Assembly: GCA_003864495.1 (NCBI GenBank)
Contig: ML133369.1
Span: 248,001 to 312,000 of the forward strand
DNA from: Nemopilema nomurai
Lineage: Eukaryota; Cnidaria; Scyphozoa; Rhizostomeae; Rhizostomatidae
Direction of reading: 5' to 3'
DNA: 64,000 nucleotides
In this document: in pieces, positions 24,708 to 39,700 of the stretch
How the letters are laid out: the number at the start of each line of letters is the position of its first letter
Numbering within the stretch: the first letter of the stretch is position 1
Made by a program: the position numbers and the translations under genes
The notes under the pieces: generated by a model
Database searches by the model: none
Seen by the model: only the letters and a program-made list of their open reading frames with translations
What the model was told of the DNA's origin: nothing

Positions 24708-27700
24708 ATGGCACTCAAAGGAATATTCGTCGTGTTAGCATTTCTACTAGAGGTTGCTACCCTTATCACTGCAAAGGTATGTATGTTCTAGCGAATCTAA
24801 ATAAAGTAACCGCCAAGGACTTAATTGCGCTTTGAAGTTTATCCTTAATATCTCCTTTAAGACTTCCGAAGGCAAGCGGAAATAAGTCATTTTGTAGGAG
24901 GATACTTTATATGCGTTGCTCCATGTTCATTTGGCCAGGCATATTAATTTACAGGTAAATTCAAACTTTGGCAAGAGGTGCGTAACCAATAAATTCCATT
25001 ACTAACTTTATGTCATTTATGGGTGGACAAGAAACACAGTAGCAAGTTTTAAATATATTTCCCTGCGCAGATTCTACTTGTTTGCTACTCTATCGCTAAA
25101 TCGCGTTTGGCTGAATCTTTTGTGCTTGTACTCCCGCTTATTTCAAAGTCTTTTAGCATGGCACCAACCTTTTAGCATTGCACGTCCAAAGGGTCGAGCA
25201 GTTCCCGTTGTATTGTTTCTCTGCAGCGCACTAATTTGTAGACGGGTCAGTTAAAAAGGCCATTTAAAAAGAGCCTTTTCACACGGAAATTAATTTTAGA
25301 AAACGGATACTTACGAAAGTCTACGTTTTGAAACGGATAATTGCCATCAGAAAAATTTCGAATTGCATCAGAGGATGCTTTCAAAGAAACGGGCCGTTTA
25401 TATGAAAACAGTCTTCTCTTGGTCGTCATTTACCCAACCAATTTAATGCTTATGCGTTTTTGCATCCACCAAGAGAAAGGTGAAAGGTACCAGCCGAACA
25501 ATGCGGATAATGCCAAGGTAACGGTGGCTTCAGGCTTCTGATTACGGAAAATGCCCTCTGGCAACAGTTATACGGTCGGAGAATTGTGCATATTTGGGGA
25601 CAAAAGTCGTTTGCACGAGAAATCGAAACAGTTGTTCACTGCAATAGTTGGTAAACTGTTGTCCCCTTGAAATCGTCTTAAGACCGCTGCTGAGCCGCAA
25701 ATCTCAATCACGAATCGCTAATGGCAATCATGCTTATCTTGTGATTGCCCTTTGTGCGTTCTCTTTTCATCGATTAATCATATTTTAACGCAAATTTAAC
25801 GTAGATTTGACGCAAATTTCACACAGATTTAACGCAGATTTAAAGCAGATTTAACGCAGATTTATCGCAGACGTAGCGCACATAGGAAATGTTTGTGTTG
25901 ATCTGTGTTTCCAACGGATGTCATGTTTTGTTTCTAATCATTGCCCCTCATATGTCCCATCCAATCGAACTGTCGTCAGACCTTGCCACACCAAGTCTTG
26001 CTGACTTGAGACTTTCTCACTTCAAGTCTTATCGCCTCCATATTTCGCCACGTCATGTTGTACCGCCTTCCGACTTTGCCATGTCAAGTCGTGCCGCCTC
26101 CTGACTTTCCCACGCCAAGTCGTGCCGTCTTCAAACCACGTCAAGTCGTGCCACCTCTTGACTTTGCCACGTGAAATCGTACCGCCCTCCGACTTTCCCA
26201 TGCAAAGTCGTGCCGCCCTCCGACTTTCCCATGCCAAGTTGTACCGCCCTCCGACTTTCCCATGCCAAGTCGTACCGTCCTCCGACTTTCCCATGCCAAG
26301 TCGTACCGCACTCCGACTTCCCCATGCCAAGTCGTGTCGTCTTCTTTCTCTGCTATGCCAAGTCGTACCGCACTCCGACTTCCCCATGCCAAGTCGTGTC
26401 GTCTTCTTTCCCTGCTATGCCAAGTCGTATGCATATTTTGACAATTCGAACGTAGTGACAGTAAACGAAATTTGCGTGGACCCCTCGGCTGGGGCGATTT
26501 CTCTCCCCCCTTTTCTCAGCTATGATGTCTTATCTAGGATTCAAGAGTATGTCAGGCTCTTCAAGAAGTGAATTGATCTTTGAATTCTGGATGACCTCCT
26601 CAAATTGGGATTCATTGGTTATAGCAAAATCACTCAGAAGACCAATTATGATTCGTATGGTCTCAGGCAACCCTGTATTTTTTGGCCTAACTGATAGGTT
26701 CCTCACCTGATAGCGTTGTTTTCAAATCTATGATTTACAGGGAAACCGCAATTTCCAGTGCATAAGCTTTCATAATTTCTTTATAATCGACGCTTTACAC
26801 GACATAAGTACGTTCAGAATGCTGCTTAAAGATGTCAATGCAAGTGCGATTTGCAAAGGTCATTCCAATTTGCTATCGAGAGTGAAACTCTTTTACAGTT
26901 GTTTTTGCGGCTGGTCCTGTAAAAGAAAAAATGATGGATTTGGATGTGGCAGCGAATTAAACAGTGGATTATCCTTATCCTGCAATCCAATAATTGCGTT
27001 TTATAATTTCAGTAAGTCTAAACCACTCCCTTGATTATGACGCCATGAAGCTGTCTTCCTGGTCTGAGCGTTCGTTCTCTTCAGCGATCTAGGCCGTTTA
27101 CATGTACCTAGGCACCAGGAGAACGGGGGGCAAGCGAACTCCAATTTCCCGCATTTGAGATGACTTTCCAGCAGAAGGGTCCGTTGTAAGTAACGAATGT
27201 GCTCTTCTTCTGCCTAAATCCCCCCCCCCGTTTTTGAATTTTCTTTCCCCGTCCCTTGACGTTGGGGTCCCCTTTCACGCGCTCTCTTGCCCAACATTCA
27301 AGGCTGTGGTTCCATTCGTGAATCAAAATTCTTGTTCATATCACAAGAAAGATCAGGACCAGGGTAAATGTTGTTGATTTACATTACACGCCTTTTTTAT
27401 AAGTAGCCTACCTCAAGGCCTAGTTCCAAAAGTTCCTTATTCGTAGACCTCAAATCATCAGATTTTAGTACCAAGAGTTCCTTAAAAGTTCCTTTATTTT
27501 CACTGCACATCAATAAGCCTTAAAACTCAATAGAGAGAGGGGCGAGATAGCATATGCGGAAACTACTCCACAAAGCACTTAACACACGAATAGCAAACAA
27601 TCTATACGATTATTGGCTGCAAATGAATGGAACCAGCTTTTTAGTTCTTGATGCTTGCAGTTATAAAAGTTTTTCAAATCGAAAAGTTCCTTAGGGATTT

Positions 27701-30700
27701 CGTTTCTAGTTGTATAAGTTCTTTAAAAATTTCGGCCTTCTACATGTAGGTTCCTTATAAAGTGGTTCCTTATAAAAAAGCGTGTAACGTGTAATTTTTA
27801 GATACCTTACTGCATACAGGAGTAGATCAAATTCTCTCATTCAATGTTTTATCATTGCCTTAAAATTGTGAAGGTATCCAAAAGAGAAGTATTCGAAAAT
27901 TTTTCTGGAAGTGGCTCGCTTGGTCATGCTGACCTTGGAGTTTTCACCTGCCCTATGAAGACACATTTGATTTTCAAAGAACTTTGCAGACTGGCTTATG
28001 GTTCCAGTACTAGATCATGCGACTTTCAAAAAGCCAGATACTGGAGTAAATCTTTAAGAGAAAGAAATGTAAATGACAAGAAAACAACAATGTTTGTTGT
28101 TTAAGGTAGCTTAATCGCACTTCTAAACGGGAATACTATGAATTCGTATTTTTAATACAAATTTTTATTTTTTACCAATTTTTATTTTTAATACCAATAC
28201 CATTCATTATCTATACAATTCGAGATTACAAATAAGAGATATTGTAGTGATTTGAAAGAAGTTATATTCTTGTGTAGCCTACATCCAATCTATTGTAGAA
28301 AACAACATGCAGAATAAATATACCCGGTTATTATAGAGAAACATCTAGCTGAAACTCGATTCAATGTTTTCATCCAAGCGTAAGGCCTCTCTTTTTGTTT
28401 TGCTTGTGGATTTGCTTTCGCTTGAACATTTTTGTTGCATTCAAACTCATTAAAGTCTGGAAAAAGGTGCGTCATTACCCGAGATTGACATAATTGCTCA
28501 GAGATTTTAACCGAATTAGTCGAAGCGAAAACAGATGGTCAGCTTGTCGATAAGATTAACTGAAATGATAATTTTTCTTTTGTCCCTGGGCATGACTGTG
28601 GGTGCATGATGACAAATTTCTCTTTTTTCAGAAACATTGGAAACTGTCATATCAAAATTTTGCGTGAAAAGTTAAGACAGACTTAAAGGTTTTTATGTAA
28701 CCCACTGTAGGATAACTAGTGTAATTTGATTATTTGTTAATTAAGTCTAAGGACATCAAGTTAAGAAGAAGTGGACTTTGTAGATAATTTTACTAGAAAT
28801 ACCGAAATTCATTAGAATTTTATCATCTCTCCCATGTAATGTTAGAGATAAATTGACAGTTTTCAATTGGACTAAATGCATAATCAAAAGTTGGATGGCA
28901 AAGTGACTTTACAAACAAAACCTCTATCGAATTCACATTGTCTAATTTCTGACATTTGTTCATCTTGTTCATTCCATAGGCCAACTCATGTTGAAGGCAA
29001 TTAATCCTCGTTGTAAATCCACGCTGCCTGAAACTCCCTCTCATAACATACTGCTTAGCATAACCGTACGATACTTGCAAAACGGATTAATAAACGGATA
29101 CTCGGATATTTAAAAAGATTCTTTGTCTATATGACTTACTTTTTGAAATACACCTGGACGCTCTTACAAAAGTGTTTAAACCTCGTAAATACGTTGCATC
29201 GTTTCTAGTACGTTACAAAGGAACCTGAATTTATAATACTTACCACAATATTTTGTTATTTTCCAAATGTGTCTACTCTTGAATATATTTCACTGCCAAA
29301 GAAAATGGAAATGGCCTTTTCAGTCTAGTGACTGAATGTGTTAGGCGATCGTGATGGTTGAGCGTGGCCGTAAATGAGACATCGTGCAAAAGAGGTTGCG
29401 CACACAAAAAGCATCTTGTGAATTATAGAGCGTTGATCTGGGGAAGAAACTAGATGGTGGGAAAGGCTTGAAATGAATATTTTTTGAGCAGGGAAAGTTT
29501 TTCATTTTGAAGAGTTGGAATATTTATCCAAAGAATGATGCATTTTTAGAATCTTACGAGAAAGAGAGCTTGTAATTAATCTTAGTATATGTCTCTTCAG
29601 GCAGTTGGCTGATAATCGACTTGCGATGATAAATGTGGAACTTTAAGTCGCAATTTTTGAACCGCCATGTGAACTATACTACAGATGTCACTGGTATTTA
29701 ACTAAAGTTACGCTCTGTGATTGAAACACTCCTGAAATACATGTTATGTGGTGTATAAAGGTGTTTTACTGACTTTATAATAAAATGGATCAATTATTTT
29801 TCAGAGTGCTCTGTCTGTTTGCAAGACGTTGCCTCCCCAGGCATCACAAGGGGCTCCTTCAAAAGGTTTGTTCCTTTCTTCTTCGTGCTTTTTTTTCCAA
29901 TTTCATGTTCAGGTCCTCTTTGCTGCTCTTTATGATTTCAACTTTTTGACATTGAGATCTCTTTAGGTAACAGTCTTCAACAAGCATGTATTTCGAAAAA
30001 CGGGTACATTCAACACAATCTGGCATGACAAAATGTTTTGAAGCACAAAACTTCGCAATTGCGAGAAGCAGAGGAATTTTGATTTGAGAGTAACTCACTC
30101 TTCAGGAGATGTTGATATACTGGAATATTCCTCGAAAAAATAGATAATACGGTACAGAAGGTATTACATAATGTGTGAGGTTATACAAAAGGTGAATTAG
30201 AGGCGGTACATAAAGGGGTTCAGGTGTTACATAATAGTGTTTTGTTTCTATGGCGGCAAGAAGATACGAGTTCGTTTCGTTTGTTGAGTGTTGATAATTC
30301 AAGATGGCAGATGATGAGGGTCTTTTCTTTAAGGCAAAGGCTGCATCTTTTGTTTGAGCTGCTGTAGGATGGCTTTTTTGAGAGGATGCGCCACGAAATG
30401 GAGTGGTCGATGATATTGTCTTTTAGGGTCCAGATGTATGCACTGAGTTCTGTGGAGTTTCTGTGTTTTGTGTGACGGAAAGATGCGGTGTGATTTCTGT
30501 ATCTTGTCTTGAATTCGTTTTCTGTTAGTCCGATGTATGTTTCTGTGGTGTCCTTGCTGTATGCTTGTCATGACAATATAAGGTTTGCATGTTTTTGTAC
30601 TGGTGATATGCAATGTAATGGTAATTTAAACTGAAAGAAACTGAAACGCTGTCATTCAAAGGCTTAGTTCTACTACTACCCTGTAAAGTTCGCCTTTCCT

Positions 30701-33700
30701 CACCTTGTTGAGTGCTTTGTCGTTCAACGTTTTGTCTGATTTCTGTCCTATACGTTTTTCAGTGTTTAGAATGTTATGTGGTCGTTTGTTGCTAGTGGTG
30801 TAATTTGTCTTTTTAGATGTTCAGTTTTTGTAAGTCGTTGTTAACATTTTTGTCGTGTACGTCAAATTGTGTCGTGTCAGGTGTGTCCGGTATTCTGTCT
30901 TCTACGTGATTCAGATTTTATCAGTTGTCTGTTTGACATAAGATGTCGGGTCTGCTCTTAGATTTTTGTCGTGTGCGATGCATTTTGTTGTGTCATCTGT
31001 GATTGATTCAGAATTTATCAGTTGTCTGTTTGACATAAGATGTCGGGTCTGCTGTTAGATTTTTGTCGTGTGCAGTGCAATGTGTCGTGTCATGTGTGAT
31101 TGGTTCAGTTTTTATCAGGCATCTGTTTGGCATTTCACTGGTTGTGGTATCGGGTCTGCTGTTAGAATTTTCGTCGTGTGCTTGACAGCATGTCGTGTAC
31201 GTGACAGTCTGTCGTGTCGGTTGTCTGTTTGACACGTAACGAATTGCGGTATTAGGTGTTGGTTGGGTCTCGCGCGACTTGCAGAGCAAATGGCCTGACC
31301 TTGATTGAAAAGTATGAATGAATTGGGACCGTTGAGTGAACGGAAACAAACGTGAAAACTGCCGACTTGGGTGGCTCGGTCGCTCTTACTAAACACTACC
31401 GCAAGCGCGGAAAATGTTAATCGCATGCAAAAACACTGGTGACGAAATCAACAAAATGTATGCAGAAGGTTGATCACACTAGCCTAAGACTGGATTTAAA
31501 CTCAATAAGGACCCATAATCCTTAAGTGACTCTCTTATGAATAATTCGCAAACAGATAATGTTAAACACAGTGAGCGTTAAATCGTATTTGATTTTCCTG
31601 TTTGATCATCGTTTCTATTTTAAATCAATGGAATTTAGCCGAGAGCTTAGCTGGCAGGCTAGTACTCAACAGACACCCGACCGTATAATTCTAGAATAGT
31701 TGTTTTATCCTGATTAATTGAATGTTTTCTTTTCTATTTATGTTGATTTTAAGGATATTAGCGCCGGAACATGCTAATTTGCTAGGAGTAAAGATTTCTG
31801 ACTTATCAGGTTAGAGGTTTGTCTAGCTCTTATGTGATAGAAGCAAGTAGGCCACTAGAATATCTGCATGGAAAATGGCTTTCAAATGTCGAAGACATCT
31901 GGGATGATCAGAGATTCGACTGTACCTACTTTTTTAAGCATCTTGTCATAGGACAGAGTTTGAATTTGCTTATTGCATGTTGCCAGCTGCAATATTTCGT
32001 AGATGAAAGATTTCATAGCACATCTAGCAGAGTGAAGAAGTAGCTTATCGACTAGAATTTTTTGAAAACTATTTAAAGGCTCCAAGTAGAGAATTTAAAC
32101 CAGTTGGAGGAGAAGAAAAATAACTTTCTTCCAGAATTTTCTCTTTCCTATATGTTTTATTCTCTTCCTCTTTCCTAAGTTTAAAAACAAGGCTGTTGTT
32201 TGGAAATTCTTTTTCTTACTTGAAATCGGTAGTTTTAGTTATCTTTTGCAAGAAGTGCTATAATTCATTAGAAAAATAGAAGTTCATCAGTGTCCCAGCT
32301 TTTTATCCGCATAAACTCCAGATTTTCTAAAGCCGAAAACTTTGCTTAGACGAATTTCTACGTTTTGAATCAACACATAGCCAGAATATAAGCATTGAAA
32401 AGCCACATGTTTCCCCATCTAGCATCATCTGCAGGATTCCGTGAACAGAACATGCGCATAGATATGTGGAAAGACGTCATGTAATATTTTTTATTGCACT
32501 TTTCTAATCTGCAACAAAAGTCTTCATTTTGGGTTAAGTTTCGTGGTTAGTTTTCCCACTTACTAATTTCTCCAACTATGTGAATAGAAATCATTTTTGC
32601 GAGGAAAATTTTGCGGAGTCAAAGAGGCGTTGCCTGTAATGGTCAATGCTCATATTCCTGAAAGAATCATTCTTGTAATACCAAAAAGAATTCATTAAGC
32701 TTGAACTGGTTTGATTTCGGTCATTAAGCCCTTTTAGGTCCATAAACTCGATTAGATTTTGGTATTGAATTGCTGAGTGGTACTTGGCGGTCGATAGACT
32801 AGCGAAATGGCTTAAAGGATAGCAAATATTCAAAGTGTATTTATGGAAAGTGCTCCAAACTTCATTTGAATGCTCTCCAAAGAAAATAGTTGTCCTCTAC
32901 CTTTGAAGCTAAAAGTGCAGCTTAATTTATTTCGTTGCTAGTCCTTCAATTAGTTTAATGTATCATCACATTGAGGAAAGGGAAATGAATTTGTATTTTG
33001 GTACAAAACTAGCAGAAGGTATTGTTTTAGAGAGTGGGATTTTAATCGTAGTACCCCTTCTCTGTTTCTAACGTCGATGAACTAAAGAATTTTTTCTGGC
33101 ACACTCAGTTTTTTAGATTCTTCTATTAGATAATCCTTAAAGATACCTAACAAGTGATAAAAGGTTTGACTTATCGAAAGCTCTATTCCCGAATTTGTCC
33201 TTATATATATTGTTATTTGTAGCTTACGGGTCTTTGACTCGTGTTTCGTAACATTTGGAAGCATTTTACTTAGGGTTGCTCACCTTGAAGTTAGTCAGCG
33301 AATTTATAGTTTAGCAATACCGTTAAGAAAAGCATCATCATCTGTTTGTAGGTGCATTTTCTCTGCGTCTTTCGGTGACACCACGGGTGGCGTTCATAAA
33401 GCCACATTCAGTCATCATTCTGCGCTGCAAAGTTAGGGGCAAGAAGAGTGCCAACGGATTGTCTGTGTATTGGTGGGAGAAAGATGGCGTGCCCCTGGCT
33501 GTCAGCTCGAGGCGATTCTTCAAAAGGAGGCTTCGCAATGAAAAGCTGAAGATATCCGATGCAAGGGCTGTTGATTCAGGGAATTACAGATGCATTAGTA
33601 TAGTTAACGGGTCCTCAAAATGCAAGCTCATTTCTAATGCTGTCGAGGTTCATGTATTGGGTAAGTCAAAACTTTTTCTGTTTTGTTCCATCTGAAAAGA

Positions 33701-36700
33701 ATGAGCCAGTTTCGAGATCAGAAAAAATTGAAACTTTTTAAGGGCTTTACCTAATCAACGAGTTAACTTTTTTGAGCTGGGCAAATAAATGTGCCTTCTT
33801 TTTCAGAACGTCGAATATTGTTTAATGTGAAGGCGTTTTAACGGTAAGATAGCCCAATTTTTTCTGTAAAGTTGCGGAAAGCGGTCTGCAGTTTTAACAA
33901 CTATTTTTGCGCCTTTCTAGCCTTTCTATCGCTCATTTGCCTTCTAGTGAAACTTACTCTCCAAGCCATGAACTTTTGACGACTCTCGTTGTGTCTTTCC
34001 TTGCCTTTTCAATCGAGGTCACCTGATGCTACTGGGTGCTTTTACGTCATACCTTGCGTTCTCCCACAACGATGGGATCCTCCTTGCTATTGAGACACAT
34101 TCCAGAACTGGCGTGTTTGCGAAATACGATAGCAGGTGTTATAATGGGAACATTTCTAGTGCCCTTTGCCCTCGCTGTATTCTCTCGGTTGGGTTTTCCA
34201 GGCCTATATTTAACTCTCCTTTCCACCCTGTTTCTCTCCCACAGAAATTCCAGGTTATACCTATCAAATGTTATAGTTTGATTTATTTGCTCAGCATGTC
34301 CATTTGATCCCATAATAATATCCTTGGCCAGTGAGTTACTAAGTTTATGTGCAGGGTCAGGGTTGAAGTTACTAGAGGGCAGACCTCCTTGGACGTTTCA
34401 GAGCCGTGGAAGTGTTTCATGTGTGTCAACGTGATTTCAAATGAATTGCAAAAGTGAACTGCATTTTCTATCTCATGCTCTTCTTTTCTCTTAAAGTGTT
34501 TGCCGCGGTGGACAAAATCTTTGTCGACTTCTGATTTGTCGTTTCAGGAATTTCTTTGTTATGTCGTTCATGCTTCTTGCAATTTTTTTCTTCCAAATTT
34601 ACATGTTATACACGCTTTTTTTATAAGGAACATACCACAAGGCCTAGTTCCAAAAGTTCCTCATTCGTAGACCTCAAGTCATCAGATTTAAGTACCAAAA
34701 TTCCTTAATTTTCTCTGTAGCTAAATCAATAAGCCTTAGCACTTAATAGAGAGAGGGGCGAGGCAGCATATGCGGAAACTACTCAGTAAAGCACTTAACA
34801 CACGAATAGCAAACAATCTATGTGAGTATTGGCTGCAAATGAATGGAACCGGCTTTTTAGTTCTTGATTCTTGCAGTTATAAAAAATTTTCAAATTGAAA
34901 AGTTCCTTAGGGATTTTGTTTCTAGTAGTAAAAGTTCGTTAAATATTTCGGCCTTCTACATCTAGGTTCCATATAAAATGGTTCCTTATAAAAGAAGCGT
35001 GTAATGCTTTTTCTTCTTTTTGAATCATTTTATAGTTTACTCTTCCGTTTTCCATCTGTTTCTGATTGATGAACCTATCTTAACTAGGTTTACCCCTCAC
35101 CTCCAAGTGCTGTGCGAATATCGTTGGAAATCTTGTTTTTAGAGAAACCGAATAAGTAATATAATCTCACCTTTGTGAATTCTCTATAATTCATTGTATA
35201 ATCTGCTCTTTTATTAACTATATGATTATCCTGAGGTTCATACTTTTCAAATTTGTTGGAGGTTTTATAGAGAGGCTTGGGTGTTGCTATTATACATTAA
35301 ACACTCCCAGCAACAGTTTTATTCTATTTTTGCTCGAAGACTTTCCAAGTAAGTGAGAAGTGTAGCAGCAATTTAGAAATGAAAAGATTTCGTTAGACCT
35401 AGGTATACTCAGAAGTTTTGGGGACCTCCTTTGAAATTTCATAGAATTCATAATTTTGGAAAGTTCGTTAAATTCCTTTTTATTAAGTTTAGGACCTGTT
35501 CATCGACAGAATGTATTTTGCCATTGGTTTCGGATCCAGTTTTTCAGCAGACTTTTTACGACCCCACTTCAAATTATTTCTCTGTCAAGTTTAAGGTCTT
35601 ACATTTTTTTAAAACATGAAGATCGACATTTCGACAACCCGTCTTTTAAACATATATGAGAGTCTTGGGGGAAGAGACAGCACTTCCTGTTTTGCTATGT
35701 ACACGCTTCTTTTATAAGGAACCACTTTATAAGGAACCTACATGTAGAAGGCCGAAATATATAAAGAACTTATACTACTAAAAACGAAATCCCTAAGGAA
35801 CTTTTCGATCAGAAAATGCTTTATAACTGCAAGCATCAAGAGCTAAAAAGCCCGTTCCATTCATGTGCAGCCAAAACATCGCATAGATTGTTTGATATTT
35901 GTGTGTTAAGTGCTTCGTGGAGTAGTTTCCGCATATGCCGTCTCGCTCCTCTCTCTATTTAGTGTTAAGGCTTATTGATGTGCAGTGAAAATAAAGGAGC
36001 GTTTAAGGAAACTTTGGTACTAAAATCTGATGATTTGAGGTCTACGAATAAGGAACTTTTGGAACTAGGCCTTGTGGTAGGTTCCTTATAAAAAAAGCGT
36101 GTATTGCGTCTATTGCAAGAGGCCCACTACTACCAGGCTACCGTTCAGCCAACCAGTTTCTTTGAATCTCTAAAGAAGTATCTCCAATCCATCTTCACAC
36201 CAATTCGTGTCCAGAAAGCCGCTACTTATTACTCTTTGTTCATTCCCGTTGTCCACGCTATTGCGTCGTCATCTTCTAACACCCTCATTCTACAAACAGC
36301 ATCGAATCTCGTCTACTTTAGGGTATTTCATTGACATGAATTTTGTAGCAGCAGCACCGCTGACGCTTTTAGCTTTTATTTTGGTGGATGCTCCCAAATG
36401 CGACTGCTAGGATCTTTATATGATTTCTCTGTGTTCACCGTATCAAGGGTATGAGACTAGGGACTAAGTTTAAAGATTGCTCAAACGTAGAACCATTTCA
36501 CTAAGCGAGTTCAGAACTGCCTTTAACGCTTAATGAGAGACAGAACTAAGTAAGTGTCTATTCATACATTAAGTCGCACGCCGCCCTAAAGAAGAGAATA
36601 AATTACCTCTATACTGGCAATGCCAAGAGATACGCATGTCGTATATCATGCTAGATAAGCTAATTAATGATCTTGATTAAGAGTTGTGTTTTTATGATGT

Positions 36701-39700
36701 CCATGCTCCGTGTGCCATGGCTCTCCAGTCATAAACAGATTAATGTCTCAGAAGGAAGCTTGCAATGCTGGGAGGTCCGCCATATAACTTATTCCCTTCC
36801 AACACAGACACGCAATGCTTCAACGGCGATATAGCTATAAATCCGCGCCGCTTCTCCATAAACGTATCTTCGTTTGGTTAATGTTATTAACCTTGGGGTT
36901 ATTGAGGGCGGCCAGACGGCGAATCCTTGTTGTTTATGGCAGCAGGTTTCGTCTGAATTTATTGGCTCTGACGGTGGCAAGCACGAAGTAAGTAGTGGTG
37001 TACTCTGCGGTGGATGGCAAACGATTTGCCGAGATTTATTGCCACTTTCTCTTGCTCTTCGTCATGTGGTAGCTGATTCGCCTCTCCAATCAAGGACACC
37101 CAACTGGCCTTTTGCTATTATCCATGCACAGTAGGGTGTCATCGCGCGTCATAGACGTACATTCCATGCCCTGAAGAATCAGTACATATTGCATTTCTCC
37201 CGCAAACATGTGCACTCGTTGATTTTCGAATGTATGGTTGTCAATAACATACTATGTAGATGCAATGGAATTATGCAATATTTTCTTCTTCTTTCTTAAC
37301 TTTTCTCACTGCATATTTACAGTTGATCGACTTATAGCTATGCACACTCTAATTGATTTAAACCAACAGAGTATCAGAATCAGAAATGATATCAGAATTT
37401 GAATCGTTAAATTATACTTATACATGGAACATGTATACAACGTAGGTTGCATTTGATTGTTTTATTTGCATCATTTAAAGCATTGGCAATCAAAATTTTC
37501 TTGAATGTTTGTCAAGTGCGTTCGTCCATGTAATCTAATGGTAATGATTCAAATGGTCATCATTTGGTATAAATTCTTATGCACAATAACAAAAAATGGA
37601 GCACAGCTCATAGGTGGCACATTATATCGTGACCCCCAATTTTCTAATTAGAGCCACTCCTCATGAATGGAACTTTGTTCCCAAGTCTGCAGATTTCTTC
37701 ATTTAGCTGAACACGTGCCATGGTGAACAATCTGCTTCTATTTCAGTTCTTTGGTAAAGGTTTATATCTTAAATGAAACATCTCTTGTTATATTGTCATT
37801 CAAGTGACAGATTCATTGCCTATCCTACACATAGTTCGGTATAAGGAAACATAGCAAACACGCTAGGTAGATCTTGGACCATGGAGCGAACATTAGACCT
37901 TGAAGCAAACATTGAAACAAACATTTTAAGAAAAGGAAGCTTAAGTTTAGGCTGGTTAACGGAAGACGCTTAAGCCATGTAATAAACTGCTGATAAACTA
38001 GATCTAATTCCGTTTTGCAACATGAAGCGAGAAATGAACTTCTTTCTGAAACGCGAGCTTCTGCCTGGAATGCAAACATCTGCCTGGAAAGCTAACGTAA
38101 ATCAGTTAAGCAAACGAAATTTACTCAATGAAGAAAGCGATATTAAAGCGCAACGTTTAAAGGGAGATAAGATCTAATCCTGTTCAGGAAAATTGATCCA
38201 GATAGTTCACTATTAATAAAACGAACGTATTACAGTAAAGCGAGCTTGAAACTTAGGCTAACAGAAGGAGATGATGACGCTGATTTTTAAAATACGATAC
38301 AATTTATCTAATCCTGCTCAGGAAAGTTAAGCCAGGCCAGGGAGCACAAATACGCCAACGTAGTCAAAGTGTACATACGAGAAAGAAACTGAAGATAAAC
38401 AGGCCCGATTCAAAAGACAAAATATATTTGGCGATGATGAAACAATTTATTTTTGTGCCCCTAACGTGGGTCACTGCTCACCCAGAAGCAAATGAAAACG
38501 GAAGAGAAAACGGAAGAAACGTGACAACCCTTTTTCATTCTACCGAAGGTGCAGTTCGATGTAAGCGAACAAGCTTTTCTGCTACATTTGTACCAAGTTC
38601 AGCCCCATAATCCTGACCAGAAATACCGAGTTTGAAAATTTTCAGTAAATTTAGCAAATGCATGGTCCATCCACTGAAAGTTGGTCTTGTTAGCATATTG
38701 TAAGTTCAAGAGACAGTGTTAATTGCAGAGAGGGGCGTGGAACTGAGTCCATGATATTTGAAATTGGTCGGGCAGGACTGTGAGAAACGTCGCGTGAGAA
38801 TAAAATGAAAAATCAAATGACTAATGGATCTGCATAAGGATCTACAGATCTTCTCAAGGCCATGATAGGGTCCAGACTCCACAGTACTGGCCAAGCAACG
38901 GCCAGCCGCGACTCGTTCCCAGGCTGCCTGATTTCTGTGTATACTCGGGTTTTGTGATTAGCATCTGATGAACTTTGTCTAGAGACTACTGGCTGACTAA
39001 ACCTAGGTTTACAATCAATCATTTCTCAAACCCCTTTGGGATTCTTTTGAGAAATTAATTGAAGCTTTAGCTTTGAACGAGAGCCCTCTCGCACCCGTGT
39101 GTGGATTACTCAATGCATTTGCAAAACAGCTTCGTCTGCCATACATGCTTGCGTAGCGTCAGGTTCTGTTTCCTTTCCTCTGCGCAACCATTGCTGCCAT
39201 TCCATCCTCGAGATGTATGAGCTCGCCATTTTCAAATTCAATGCTAAGCATACATCCTTCTACTGGTACACTGCATTCTCCTTCAACTCATTAAGCTTGA
39301 CCGTTTCTTGCTCCCTTGTAACTGCTTCGTGAAAAAATAACCAGATTGTGCCAACAGCAAACATAGCGTCCATGATGCATTGCATTCAAGATCATGTTTA
39401 CGAAAAAGATTTGGCTCAGCCTTTTAGCCATGCGAAGGTAGAGGTCACGTGTTAGCGGCTTGAACTTCCTTATTTTTCACCAGCGAAGACCACCAACAAT
39501 CTCACGTGTTTTTATGTGTAGCCAGCAGTATATGTGCCAGCAGTTCACTTGTCAACGGAGTCGTCCGAGCTGATGTCACCAGTCTCCGGTTCACTGCCCA
39601 CTAATACGATTCGCGCGTGCCAGGTGTCCCAGGAGGCGAACCAAACTGCACGACAGGCGCACTCCGACAAGCGCATTCCGAGAAGCGCGCTCTGACACAA

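Noticed and set aside
25783..26430. Possible CRISPR-like array
   Set aside because: The units are contiguous tandem copies without unique spacers, and the context is a eukaryotic intron.
26022..26571. Overlapping open frames up to 149 codons on both strands
   Set aside because: They are translations of the 31-bp minisatellite; repeat composition alone keeps the frames open.
33352..33660. Full receptor tyrosine kinase ROR
   Set aside because: Ig and CRD fit ROR, but no kringle, transmembrane or kinase exon is visible on the plus strand before the stop at 51248, so the ROR name is not applied.
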